Below, piece after piece: positions 1 through 8,635 of a DNA stretch of 37,657 nt (position 1 is the stretch's first letter; the number at the start of each line of letters is the position of its first letter). This DNA comes from a virus, in IMG/VR virus record IMGVR_UViG_3300030419_005477, positions 1-37,657 of that record; one strand, given 5' to 3'. The translations under genes were made by a program, and so were the position numbers. The notes under the pieces were generated by a model. It was not told the DNA's origin, made no database searches, and saw nothing but the letters and a program-made list of their open reading frames with translations.

Positions 1-1452
1 CTAAGACTACTATTAGAAAGTTATTTTCATGGACAAGCACCTATGGAGTTTGATTACACAAAGATAAGACCTGCGGGAGCTCCTATAGCTGGTTTTGGTG
101 GTGTATCAAGTGGACATGAACCATTACAAGAAGTACACGAAGACATCAGAAAAGTTCTTGATAAAAATAGTGGAGAACCAATTACGATAACTACAATCGT
201 AGATATAATGAATCTAATTGGTAAGTGTGTTGTAGCGGGTAATGTAAGAAGAACCGCTGAAATTGTATTTGGTGACCCACATTCAGAAGAGTATTTAGAT
301 TTAAAGAATTACAAAGTAAATCCACATAGAGACCAATATGGTTGGACTTCCAATAATTCTATATTTGCAGAATTGGGAATGGATTATACAGAAACAGCAA
401 AAAGGATTGTAGATAATGGTGAACCAGGATTTGCTTGGTTAGATAATATGAGAATGTATTCGCGGATGAAAAATGGTGGGGATAATAAAGACCATAGAGT
501 TGCAGGTGGAAATCCCTGCTTAGAGCAATCACTGGAAAGTTATGAATTATGTTGTTTAGTAGAAACGTTTCCAAGTAATCACGATTCATTAGATGACTAT
601 AAAAAGACTTTAAAGTTTGCATATCTTTATGCAAAGACTGTCACATTAGGAAAAACGCATTGGGCTGATACTAATAGGGTTATGTTAAGAAATCGTAGAA
701 TTGGTTGCTCTGTTAGTGGAGTTGCTCAATTTATTACTAACCGTGGATTAGATGAATTGAAAAGATGGCTGAATGAGGGATATGATGTTATTCAACAATG
801 GGATAAACAATATTCAGATTGGATGGCAATTCCACGTTCCATTAAAACTACAAGTGTAAAACCAAGTGGGACAGTTTCTCTATTAGCTGGTGCAACTCCG
901 GGATTACATTATCCAGAATCTAGATTTTACATAAGAAGAATAAGATTATCAAAATATTCAGAATTAATACAACCTTTGGAAAAGGCTGGATATAAACTAG
1001 AACCAGCATTTGGTTCAGAGGACACAACGGTAGTAGTTGAAATACCCGTTGATGTTGGAGAGGGTATAAGAACAGCAGCTGAGCTTTCGATTTGGGAACA
1101 ATTCAGTTTAGCTGCTTTTCTTCAACGACATTGGGCTGATAATCAAGTTAGCTGTACAGTTACATTTGATCCCGAATTGGAAGCAAATCAGATTGCTCCG
1201 TGCTTAAATTACTACCAATATCATTTAAAAGGTATCTCTTTACTACCTAGACATGATTATGGAGCTTATCAACAAATGCCATATGAAGCTATAGACGAGG
1301 CTCAATATGAAGAGGAAAAAAATAACCTCGGGAGATTGACGTTTGGAGTAATAAAGAACGAAGAAGCAGAGGTTGATAAATTTTGTAACAATGACAGTTG
1401 TGAAATACCATCGTTTACTGGTGATAATGATGACCAGGAATATGCAAACTAA
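1..1452 (+). CDS. nrdJ: Adenosylcobalamin-dependent (class II) ribonucleoside-triphosphate reductase, 5'-truncated
   Basis: Reduces ribonucleotides to deoxyribonucleotides for phage DNA synthesis using coenzyme B12. The reading frame is open from base 1, so the N-terminal part lies outside the window and the first ATG at 43 is internal. Visible family motifs are the GFGG loop near 97, NPC-x-E at 511-525 (catalytic Cys and Glu; canonical NPCGE is here NPCLE), a second Cys exactly 11 residues later in ELCCLVE, which matches the active-site disulfide spacing of the Lactobacillus monomeric enzyme, and a C-terminal Cys-x4-Cys (CNNDSC) serving as the redox shuttle pair. This set points to the monomeric RTPR type rather than NrdA. 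It is followed by an 87-base gap and then a TonB-dependent receptor, which is an unusual neighbour. High confidence on family. Confidence 0.93.
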   Translation, partial: LRLLLESYFHGQAPMEFDYTKIRPAGAPIAGFGGVSSGHEPLQEVHEDIRKVLDKNSGEPITITTIVDIMNLIGKCVVAGNVRRTAEIVFGDPHSEEYLDLKNYKVNPHRDQYGWTSNNSIFAELGMDYTETAKRIVDNGEPGFAWLDNMRMYSRMKNGGDNKDHRVAGGNPCLEQSLESYELCCLVETFPSNHDSLDDYKKTLKFAYLYAKTVTLGKTHWADTNRVMLRNRRIGCSVSGVAQFITNRGLDELKRWLNEGYDVIQQWDKQYSDWMAIPRSIKTTSVKPSGTVSLLAGATPGLHYPESRFYIRRIRLSKYSELIQPLEKAGYKLEPAFGSEDTTVVVEIPVDVGEGIRTAAELSIWEQFSLAAFLQRHWADNQVSCTVTFDPELEANQIAPCLNYYQYHLKGISLLPRHDYGAYQQMPYEAIDEAQYEEEKNNLGRLTFGVIKNEEAEVDKFCNNDSCEIPSFTGDNDDQEYAN

Positions 1453-1482
1453 ACTTCACATACAAAAAGCGGACAGGCAGAC

Positions 1483-1506
1483 GACGCACCTGTAGAAAAA
1501 TGCGTC
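1483..1506 (+). other. Small inverted repeat upstream of the receptor gene
   Basis: GACGCA at 1483-1488 pairs with TGCGTC at 1501-1506 around a 12-base loop. It lies in the 87-base gap between the reductase stop and the receptor start. It could be a weak terminator, an mRNA hairpin or an operator half; there is no T-tract after it. Seen directly; function unknown. Confidence 0.4.
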
Positions 1507-1520
1507 ATTCATTAATGAAT
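1507..1520. promoter_or_regulatory. Perfect 14-bp palindrome before the receptor ribosome site
   Basis: ATTCATTAATGAAT is its own reverse complement and sits directly after the GACGCA/TGCGTC hairpin, 5 bases before the GAGGAG ribosome site (1525-1530) of the receptor gene. A perfect palindrome at this place could bind a dimeric regulator, but an AT-rich palindrome of this size can also arise by chance. Function is inference. Confidence 0.35.
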
Positions 1521-1539
1521 AAGCGAGGAGACGATAAAA

Positions 1540-4269
1540 ATGAAATATCGTAATCTAATCACATCATTTCTACTCATAACAGGATTATTTGCACAATCTA
1601 TCGTTGGAGTTGTGAATGATGGTAAAACGCCACTTCAAGGAGCGAATGTAGTTGTCGAGGGAACTGAGCTGGGATCAGTATCTGACAATGTAGGCAGCTA
1701 TGTTGTAATCAATGTACCAGCCGGTACGTATGATGTAACAGCTTCTTTTATTGGCTATTCTTCAGTGACTAAATCAGTAGTTGTTGGAGATGAAGATGCT
1801 GTAGTCGATTTCAATCTCGAGATTGATGTAGTGTCAATGTCAGAACTTGAAGTGTTAGCTTCACGTGCTGATGAAACAACACCCGTTGCCTATACTACTG
1901 TCAGTAAAGAGGAAATGGAAATACGTCTTGGATCACAAGACATTCCAATGGCACTTAACATGACACCATCTGTATATGCGACAGGACAAGGTGGTGGTGC
2001 GGGTGATGCTCGTATCAATGTAAGAGGTTTTAATCAAAGAAACGTAGCTGTTATGATAAACGGTGTTCCCCAAAATGATATGGAGAACGGATGGGTCTAT
2101 TGGTCTAACTGGGATGGTGTAGGTGATGCTACAGCTTCCATTCAGATGCAAAGAGGTCTATCAGCTGTTAATCTAGCAACTCCGTCAATTGGTGGAACAA
2201 TGAACATCATAACTGATCCTGCTGCACATGATAAAGGCGGAAAACTAAAACAAGAGATCGGTGAAGGTGGATTCTTGAAAACTACATTAAACTACAATTC
2301 CGGGTTAATAAATGATAAATTAGCTTTAAGTGGAACAATAGTACGTAAAACCGGTAACGGATTTATAGATGGAACTTGGACTGATGCCTGGGCCTATTAC
2401 TTCGGAGGTAGTTATGCAGTTAGTGATGAACAGAGGTTTGAACTCTATGCAATTGGAGCACCTCAACGTCATGGTCAAAACCTATATAAACAGAACATAG
2501 CAACTTATTCACAAGAATTAGCTGGTGACATTGATGGATATGACGTCAATGCATTTGCTGAAGGTGAAAAGTTCGAACATGAAGCTGGTAGGTTTTTTAA
2601 CCAAAACGTAGCACCAGTTGATGCATCTTATACAGGCCAACAATATTGGTATATGTATGGTGCAAGAACAACTGATAGGTATAGTTCTGATTTTCTAAAT
2701 GAAAGAGAGAACTTTTTTCATAAACCACTCGTAAACCTAAACCATTTCTTGACTCTAAATGATCAGATGACACTAAGTTCAGTGCTTTATTGGTCTGGTG
2801 GATCAGGAGGTGGAACAGGAACTTATGGGAGCGTTAAACGATTTCCTGCCATCGATGGTAATGCCTGGTACGCCAGCTCACCATGGACATGGGACTGGAA
2901 CGGTGAAATTGCTGAGAACTCAGACAACATCGACGCAGATTGGTCAGATACTGAGAATAGGTCTACAGGTATATTGCGTAATTCAATTAATCGACAAAAT
3001 ACCTACGGATTAATTTCTAAATTAAATTATGATGTTAGTGATGATTTAGAAATACAAGTTGGTATTGACTGGAGAACGGCTGGTATTGAACACGCACGTG
3101 AAGTTCGCGATCTACTAGGTGGTGATTACTATGTTGACTATGCTGATGACAATGCCGCTGATGGTAAGAAAGTTGGATTAGGCGATATAATTGCCTACCA
3201 CAATGAGACCACAGTTGATTGGTTCGGTACTTTTCTACAAGGCAAATACGCTACAGAAAAGATGAACCTATATGGTATGGGAGGTATATCTACAATTGGA
3301 TATACTTACCTAGATCACTTTGCAGTTGATGCTGATGTAGTTGAAGCAGATTGGATCACAACTTTTCAAGTGAAAGGTGGTGGTGTATATAACCTTGATG
3401 ATAGAATGTCCGGATTTGTTAATGCTGGATATGTTCAGAAACCACCAATTCTTGATAATGTGATTGCATATGATGGTACAGTTGCAACTAATCCTGATAA
3501 TGAGAAATTTACTAGTTTCGAGTTTGGTGGAAAGTATGCAAGTGATAAGGTTGGAATCAAGTTGAGTTCATACAATACTCAATGGAAAGATAGAAACCTT
3601 ACCAAATCTGTTGAAACAGGAGCAGGTGACTCAGGTGATACAGACATCATTTACCTCAAAGGTGTAAATCAAAGCCATACCGGTTTTGAAGTTGAAGGTA
3701 AAGTTGCATTACATGATATGGTTGATCTTGACTTAGCGTTTAGTAAAGGCACTTGGAAGTTTGATGGTGATTCTAAAGGTGATTATCAAGAAATGGAGTA
3801 TAATGAAGAAGGTCAAATTGTTGGACAAATGACTACTGAATATACTTATGCTCTTGATGGACTGATGGTTGGTGATATGCCACAAACAGCCTATGTTGGT
3901 GGTCTAACACTAAAACCAATTGCTGGTTTACAACTACAAGGTCTCTACAAAATGTATGATGACAACTATGCTGACTGGTCTCCAGATTCTCGAGAAGTTG
4001 ATGGAGATGAAGACAGAACACAGGTTTGGCAAGCTCCTGGCTATTCCAAACTTGATCTGCATGCATCATATAAACTACCAAAAATTGCAGGATTGGATAT
4101 GACAGTTAGTGCTCATATCTTTAATGCACTTGATGATGTTTATGTACAAGATGCTGTTGATAACTCAAAGTATAATGGGTATGGTGATAAAATGCACTTA
4201 GCTCATAATGCTGAAGTGTTCTTGGGTACACCAAGACATTATAATGTTGGCTTAACAGTCAATTTCTAA
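1540..4269 (+). CDS. TonB-dependent outer-membrane receptor (FCB type) carried by a phage
   Basis: A complete 909-residue TonB-dependent receptor, which would import a ligand through the outer membrane using host TonB/ExbBD energy. In order: a signal peptide at about 1-19 (KYRN then a hydrophobic core ending LFAQ), a carboxypeptidase-regulatory-like beta-sandwich at about 20-105 (GVVNDGKTPLQGANV, then GTYDVTASFIGY), a plug domain at about 115-225 (MNGVPQ-type loop read as MINGVPQNDME, and SIGGTMNI), and a beta barrel ending in an aromatic Phe (LTVNF), as outer-membrane proteins do. The N-terminal add-on domain is typical of Bacteroidota and relatives. The start is fixed by GAGGAG nine bases upstream. 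Hand-counted lines run about 37-50% G+C against roughly 27-31% in nearby phage genes, and CGT arginine codons are commoner, suggesting recent capture from a host. The substrate cannot be read from sequence. No SusD-like partner is present. Confidence 0.95.
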   Translation: MKYRNLITSFLLITGLFAQSIVGVVNDGKTPLQGANVVVEGTELGSVSDNVGSYVVINVPAGTYDVTASFIGYSSVTKSVVVGDEDAVVDFNLEIDVVSMSELEVLASRADETTPVAYTTVSKEEMEIRLGSQDIPMALNMTPSVYATGQGGGAGDARINVRGFNQRNVAVMINGVPQNDMENGWVYWSNWDGVGDATASIQMQRGLSAVNLATPSIGGTMNIITDPAAHDKGGKLKQEIGEGGFLKTTLNYNSGLINDKLALSGTIVRKTGNGFIDGTWTDAWAYYFGGSYAVSDEQRFELYAIGAPQRHGQNLYKQNIATYSQELAGDIDGYDVNAFAEGEKFEHEAGRFFNQNVAPVDASYTGQQYWYMYGARTTDRYSSDFLNERENFFHKPLVNLNHFLTLNDQMTLSSVLYWSGGSGGGTGTYGSVKRFPAIDGNAWYASSPWTWDWNGEIAENSDNIDADWSDTENRSTGILRNSINRQNTYGLISKLNYDVSDDLEIQVGIDWRTAGIEHAREVRDLLGGDYYVDYADDNAADGKKVGLGDIIAYHNETTVDWFGTFLQGKYATEKMNLYGMGGISTIGYTYLDHFAVDADVVEADWITTFQVKGGGVYNLDDRMSGFVNAGYVQKPPILDNVIAYDGTVATNPDNEKFTSFEFGGKYASDKVGIKLSSYNTQWKDRNLTKSVETGAGDSGDTDIIYLKGVNQSHTGFEVEGKVALHDMVDLDLAFSKGTWKFDGDSKGDYQEMEYNEEGQIVGQMTTEYTYALDGLMVGDMPQTAYVGGLTLKPIAGLQLQGLYKMYDDNYADWSPDSREVDGDEDRTQVWQAPGYSKLDLHASYKLPKIAGLDMTVSAHIFNALDDVYVQDAVDNSKYNGYGDKMHLAHNAEVFLGTPRHYNVGLTVNF

Positions 4270-4279
4270 AATAGAACGT

Positions 4280-4307
4280 TTAAGGGGCGAATTATTTCGC
4301 CCCTTAA
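4280..4307 (+). terminator. Strong hairpin terminator after the receptor gene
   Basis: A 12-bp perfect stem (4280-4291 with 4296-4307; core AAGGGGCGAA) closes a four-base TTAT loop, 10 bases after the receptor stop. It is followed by TTGTTGCCTTT, a broken T-run. Such a G+C-rich hairpin is unlike anything else in this AT-rich window and gives the receptor its own transcription end. Confidence 0.85.
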
Positions 4308-4344
4308 TTGTTGCCTTTAATAAAAAAAATTAGTAAGTTATAGT

Positions 4345-6849
4345 ATGTATCAAAACGTATACACAACCTGGACAAAGAAAGGACCTGTAGTTCACATATG
4401 GGATGATGAACGTGGTTACATTGTTCTCAAACATGATAGATATGCATATGCAAAATCACCAACCGGTAAACACATATCAATTTATGGTGATAAATTAAAA
4501 CGCATTCGGAAATGGGATGATGATGAACAAGATCAGTTATTTGAAGCTGATATACATCCAGAGATGAGAACTCTAATAGATTTGTATGCTGACTCTGATG
4601 AACCTTCGATTGGTCATAGAGTGGTGTTTTTTGATATTGAGGTAGAGATGAAGGGTGGATTTCCAAACAAAGATAATCCTAGACAAGCTATAACATCAAT
4701 ATCTATATATGATAAAACCACAGATAAGATGTATGCATTAGTTTGGGATCCACAAACAAGATTTACGCAACTAAATGATGATACAGTTGAAGTTCAATGT
4801 TACGAGACAGAATATGAATTACTGCAAGGATTTTTGCTATTAATGCAAACATTAAATCCTACAATTTTATCCGGATGGAATACAGATCTTTTTGATATAC
4901 CATATCTATACAACAGAATGTGTGCAGTAGTGGGAGAAGAACTAGCTAAAAGTATAAGTCCTATCAATAATATATTTTATAGAGAAGCGCAAGGAATATA
5001 CAAAATAGCTGGTGTTTCTAGTTTAGATTATCTAAAGCTATATAGAAAGTTTAGTATGGGTGATAGACCCTCTTATGCATTAGATGCAATTGGTGAACTT
5101 GAAGTGGGTATGAAAAAAATTAAGTATGAGGGTACCTTACAAGACTTATATGAAAGTGATATCACAAAGTATGTTGAATACAACGTCCGAGATGTTGAAT
5201 TATTAAAACAATTAGATGAGAAGCTCGGATATATTGAGACAGCTCGAGCTTTATGTCACAAGGGTCATATCCCATATGAAAATATTTATACACAAAGTCA
5301 GATATTAGATGGTGCAATATTAACTTATCTAAAGAGACGAAACATTGTAGCACCTTCTAAGAAGATTGGTAATAGTGCTAATTATAGTGGTGCTGGAAGA
5401 CAGCATATCAGTGGAGCATTCGTAAAAGATCCACAGTCCGGATTACATGAATGGGTTTTTGATATAGACGCAACGTCAATGTATCCTAGTATTATTATGT
5501 CACTAAATATAAGTCCGGAAACAAAGAGAGCTAAAATTATAGATTGGTCAGCAGATGAACGATTTAGAGAACCAACTAAGAAATGGTCTGTTGTAGAATC
5601 AAAAGGTAAAACACAATCACTAGATGGATCTCAGATAGATCAATATTTGGAAAAAAATAACTACAGTTTATCTGCAAATGGGATTATGTACTCAAAGGAT
5701 TATACAGGTGTGCTGGGATCGATTTTAAAAGAGTGGTTTGAAGAACGTGTATCATATAAAAAGAAGAGAGATGAGTTTCTAAAAGAGGGAGATACAGTCA
5801 GAGGTGGGTTTTATGATAGAAGACAATATGTACAAAAGATTTTATTGAACAGTTTATATGGAGTTCAAGCGCTTCCTACATTTAGATTTCATGATTTGGA
5901 AAATGCTGAAGCTACAACATCAACCGGACAAGCTATAATCAAATTTGCAGAAAAAGCGGGTAACCAATTTTATAATAAAGAATTAAATGATAATAAAGAT
6001 TGGTGTGTTTATATAGACACTGATAGCTTGTTCTTTAGCGCTAAACCTCTAGTATTGAAACGTCAACCAAATATAGATACAAATGATATTGACACAATGG
6101 TCGGACAAACAATTTCTATATGTCGAGAATTTGCGCAATATGTTAATGATGGATTAGATGTATTTGCTAAGAGAGCATGTAACTTGAATGAACATGGATT
6201 CTCGTTTAAACAAGAAGTTGTAGGCCGTGCTGGTTTATTTATAACTAAAAAGCGTTATGGTATGTGGTTGGTTGATAAGGAAGGTCACAGAGTCGATAAG
6301 TTAGATGTTAAAGGTATGGATATTATTAGATCTAATTTTCCAGAAGGATTCAAAACCTTGTTAAGTGATGTGTTGATGAAAATTTTAAAACTTGAAGATA
6401 AAGATGGAGTTGATCAAACTATACTTGATTATGAGAAGAAAGTTACAATGCTTCCTTTGGAACTAATTGCAATGCAAACGGGTGTAAAAGGAATTAAAAA
6501 ATATACGACTAAAGAAGGTCAACCATCAAAAGGTTGTCCGGTTCATGTACGTGGAGCAATTAATTATAATTTTCTGTTGACTCGTATGGGTTTAAGTGGT
6601 AAGATCGAACCGATCAAATCAAATGAAAAGATCTTTTGGGTATATCTAAAACAAAATCCGTATGGGTTTAATAACATCTCATTTAAGAAGGAAGATAATC
6701 CAAAAGAGATTGAAGAGTTTATAAAAACGTATGTCGATAGTAAAAAGAATTTTAAAAAAGCAGTTAATAATAAAGTGGAAGCATTCTATGGAGCACTTAA
6801 TTGGACATTACCAGTGGATAGTGTAAATACATTAGATGCTTTCTTCTAA
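4345..6849 (+). CDS. 43: Family-B DNA polymerase with 3'-5' exonuclease (T4 gp43-like)
   Basis: Replicative phage DNA polymerase, 834 residues. Exonuclease motifs are complete: Exo I D97-x-E99 (FFDIEVE), Exo II N179-T-D181 in GWNTDLFD, Exo III Y279-x3-D283 (YNVRD). Polymerase motifs follow: motif A D375-A-T-S-M-Y-P-S (canonical SLYPS, here SMYPS), motif B K498-x3-N502-S-L-Y-G, motif C Y556-I-D558-T-D560-S, then KKRYG for primer-template grip. All catalytic residues are intact. It acts with the clamp and clamp loader encoded at 11217-13419. The ATG has only a weak ribosome site in the 37 bases after the receptor terminator, so initiation may depend on an unseen promoter or translational signal. 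Confidence 0.97.
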   Translation: MYQNVYTTWTKKGPVVHIWDDERGYIVLKHDRYAYAKSPTGKHISIYGDKLKRIRKWDDDEQDQLFEADIHPEMRTLIDLYADSDEPSIGHRVVFFDIEVEMKGGFPNKDNPRQAITSISIYDKTTDKMYALVWDPQTRFTQLNDDTVEVQCYETEYELLQGFLLLMQTLNPTILSGWNTDLFDIPYLYNRMCAVVGEELAKSISPINNIFYREAQGIYKIAGVSSLDYLKLYRKFSMGDRPSYALDAIGELEVGMKKIKYEGTLQDLYESDITKYVEYNVRDVELLKQLDEKLGYIETARALCHKGHIPYENIYTQSQILDGAILTYLKRRNIVAPSKKIGNSANYSGAGRQHISGAFVKDPQSGLHEWVFDIDATSMYPSIIMSLNISPETKRAKIIDWSADERFREPTKKWSVVESKGKTQSLDGSQIDQYLEKNNYSLSANGIMYSKDYTGVLGSILKEWFEERVSYKKKRDEFLKEGDTVRGGFYDRRQYVQKILLNSLYGVQALPTFRFHDLENAEATTSTGQAIIKFAEKAGNQFYNKELNDNKDWCVYIDTDSLFFSAKPLVLKRQPNIDTNDIDTMVGQTISICREFAQYVNDGLDVFAKRACNLNEHGFSFKQEVVGRAGLFITKKRYGMWLVDKEGHRVDKLDVKGMDIIRSNFPEGFKTLLSDVLMKILKLEDKDGVDQTILDYEKKVTMLPLELIAMQTGVKGIKKYTTKEGQPSKGCPVHVRGAINYNFLLTRMGLSGKIEPIKSNEKIFWVYLKQNPYGFNNISFKKEDNPKEIEEFIKTYVDSKKNFKKAVNNKVEAFYGALNWTLPVDSVNTLDAFF

Positions 6850-6859
6850 GGAGAGAATA

Positions 6860-7303
6860 ATGGGTAAACATAGAAGTTATAAAAGATTTATAGGATATAG
6901 TACAGCATTTCGTCAATGGAAGGCTGATTCACATTGCAATATGATTCATGGTTATGCCTTTTGTTTTAAGGTATGGTTTGAAGGTGAATTAGATGATAGA
7001 GGCTGGGTTATAGATTTTGGGTGTTTTAAACGTAATGGAGTAAAAGAGTGGATGAAACATATGTTTGATCATACCACTTGTGTAGCAGCAGATGATCCGG
7101 AACTTGAATTGTTTGAAGAAATGTATAGACGTGGTATAATAGATCTTAGAGTGTTGGAAGATGGTGTAGGATGTGAAAAGTTTGCAGAACTAATTGGTAA
7201 CTACTTACAAGAAATAGTACACAAAGAAACAGATGGTAGAGTAAAGGTGCATAAATGTCAAGTGTGGGAACATAACGATAATATGGCTGAATACTATGTC
7301 TAA
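6860..7303 (+). CDS. queD: 6-carboxy-tetrahydropterin synthase (QueD-like)
   Basis: T-fold enzyme that turns dihydroneopterin triphosphate into 6-carboxy-tetrahydropterin, step 2 of 7-deazaguanine synthesis. The start at 6860 is chosen over an in-frame ATG 24 bases upstream because AAGGAG precedes it; it gives 147 residues. Visible motifs are C26-x3-H30-G (canonical CxxxHGH), WVIDFGCFK at 49-57, FDH at 69-71 and a late VWE at 135-136, equivalent to the catalytic Glu. Two usual zinc-binding histidines differ: the first is replaced in STAF, and HGH reads HGY. I recall HGY forms in phage relatives, so this is probably a phage subfamily and not a dead gene. It overlaps queE by 8 bases. Confidence 0.87.
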   Translation: MGKHRSYKRFIGYSTAFRQWKADSHCNMIHGYAFCFKVWFEGELDDRGWVIDFGCFKRNGVKEWMKHMFDHTTCVAADDPELELFEEMYRRGIIDLRVLEDGVGCEKFAELIGNYLQEIVHKETDGRVKVHKCQVWEHNDNMAEYYV

Positions 7304-8048
7304 AGTTCTTCCAATATTAGAATTATACAGATGCGTACAATCAGAAGGTAGTAGATTTGGAACTCCAACTATTGCTGTGAGAACAACAGGGTGTACTCAT
7401 CGATGTTATTTTGGTGAAGGTGGTTGGTGTGATAGTTGGTATACTAGCATTCATCCGGAGAAAGGAAAATATACTTGGGATGATATTCATAAAATTTATG
7501 ATGATAATCCACACATCAAGGAAATGATGTTGACAGGTGGATCACCAAGTATGCATAGAGATTTAGTAAATGATCTTACACAGTTTGCCCATCAGCGTGA
7601 AATATTTGTTACAATGGAAACAGAAGGTTCACATGTAATACAAACAGACATACCAATTGACCTAATAAGTCTAAGTCCAAAATTTAGTAATTCTGTTCCA
7701 GTGATTGGAGCTGTCACACCAAAAGGTCAAGTAGTTGATCAGAAATTTGTTGACGTACATAATAGAATGAGGCTAAATTTAGATACGATAGAAGAGTTAA
7801 TATCATACCATTCCGATTATCATTTCAAACCGGTTTGGGATGGGACAGAAGAAAATATTAATGAAATAGAAATGTTTCGAGTTGAATTGAATATACCAAA
7901 AAATAAAACTTATATCATGCCAGCAGGAGACACGAGAGAAACTTTGATAGAAATGTATCCAAAAGTGTTTGAACTCTGTGCTGAGAGAGGATATAGAATG
8001 ACTGGTAGAGATCATATAATTGCATTTGACACTGAAAGGGAGGTATAA
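7296..8048 (+). CDS. queE: 7-carboxy-7-deazaguanine synthase (QueE-like radical SAM)
   Basis: Radical SAM enzyme that contracts carboxy-tetrahydropterin to 7-carboxy-7-deazaguanine (CDG). Length is 250 residues. The N-terminus ELYRCVQSEGSRFGTP is the QueE signature, followed by the Fe-S cysteines C33-x3-C37-x7-C45 (GCTHRC, then FGEGGWC), and MLTGGSP at about 88-94, a SAM-binding GG(E/S)P motif. The last cysteine spacing is seven rather than the usual two residues, a loop variation discussed under findings. It is translationally coupled to queD upstream and to the kinase downstream, whose ATG overlaps this stop codon. Confidence 0.9.
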   Translation: MSKVLPILELYRCVQSEGSRFGTPTIAVRTTGCTHRCYFGEGGWCDSWYTSIHPEKGKYTWDDIHKIYDDNPHIKEMMLTGGSPSMHRDLVNDLTQFAHQREIFVTMETEGSHVIQTDIPIDLISLSPKFSNSVPVIGAVTPKGQVVDQKFVDVHNRMRLNLDTIEELISYHSDYHFKPVWDGTEENINEIEMFRVELNIPKNKTYIMPAGDTRETLIEMYPKVFELCAERGYRMTGRDHIIAFDTEREV

Positions 8049-8635
8049 TGAATATAATAGGTGTATGCGGTAAAGGTGGTTCAGGAAAAGATACTATAGC
8101 TAATTATTTAGTAGACTATCACCATTACAATAGAGTAGCAGCTGCTGATGCTATGAAAGTTGATTTGTGTAACTATCTTAATATGGACCTTGAAACATTA
8201 GAGAAGATAAAGAATAAAGAATTGACGCTTGTTGATGAGCTGTATCATGAAGAAGGATTTATGGATTATGGCACATTTTCAGTAAGAAGATTCCTACAGT
8301 TGTATGGTATGGATATGAGATATAGAATAGCAGATACTTACTGGTTAGAAAGATCAATCAAAGAAAAGGTAAAAGAACTTGGTACCAACGGTGAAACTAA
8401 TATAGTTGTATCTGATGTAAGATTTGAAATTGAATATGATTGGATAAAGTCTAATGGTGGTGATGTTATATATGTTGATGGTAGAACAGGATTGACTAAA
8501 CATCAAAGTGAACACGTGTCTGAAAATTTTGTAAATACAACTGCAAAAGAAAAGTGTGATTACATTATTAATAACATTGGTAGTTTAGAAACATTATTTA
8601 AACAAGTTGAGGATTATTTAAATGGCAAGAATTAG
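8048..8635 (+). CDS. Phage deoxynucleoside monophosphate kinase (T4 gp1-like)
   Basis: P-loop kinase that phosphorylates dNMPs to dNDPs from degraded host DNA or from the phage reductase route. The Walker A loop is GKGGSGKD at residues 8-15; VVSDVRFEIEYDWI at about 120-133 is the conserved substrate/Walker B region of phage dNMP kinases. 195 residues, usual length about 200-240. GGGAGG lies just upstream and the ATG overlaps the queE stop (TAATG). Its place inside a deazaguanine cluster may be ordinary nucleotide metabolism, or it may serve a modified nucleotide; the sequence cannot decide. Confidence 0.85.
   Translation: MNIIGVCGKGGSGKDTIANYLVDYHHYNRVAAADAMKVDLCNYLNMDLETLEKIKNKELTLVDELYHEEGFMDYGTFSVRRFLQLYGMDMRYRIADTYWLERSIKEKVKELGTNGETNIVVSDVRFEIEYDWIKSNGGDVIYVDGRTGLTKHQSEHVSENFVNTTAKEKCDYIINNIGSLETLFKQVEDYLNGKN

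Noticed and set aside
1400-4400. Possibility that the receptor is an assembly join between phage and bacterial DNA
   Set aside because: Not excluded, but the gene is on the same strand, both junctions are tight and flanked by intact phage genes on each side; kept as a caveat and not as the main reading.
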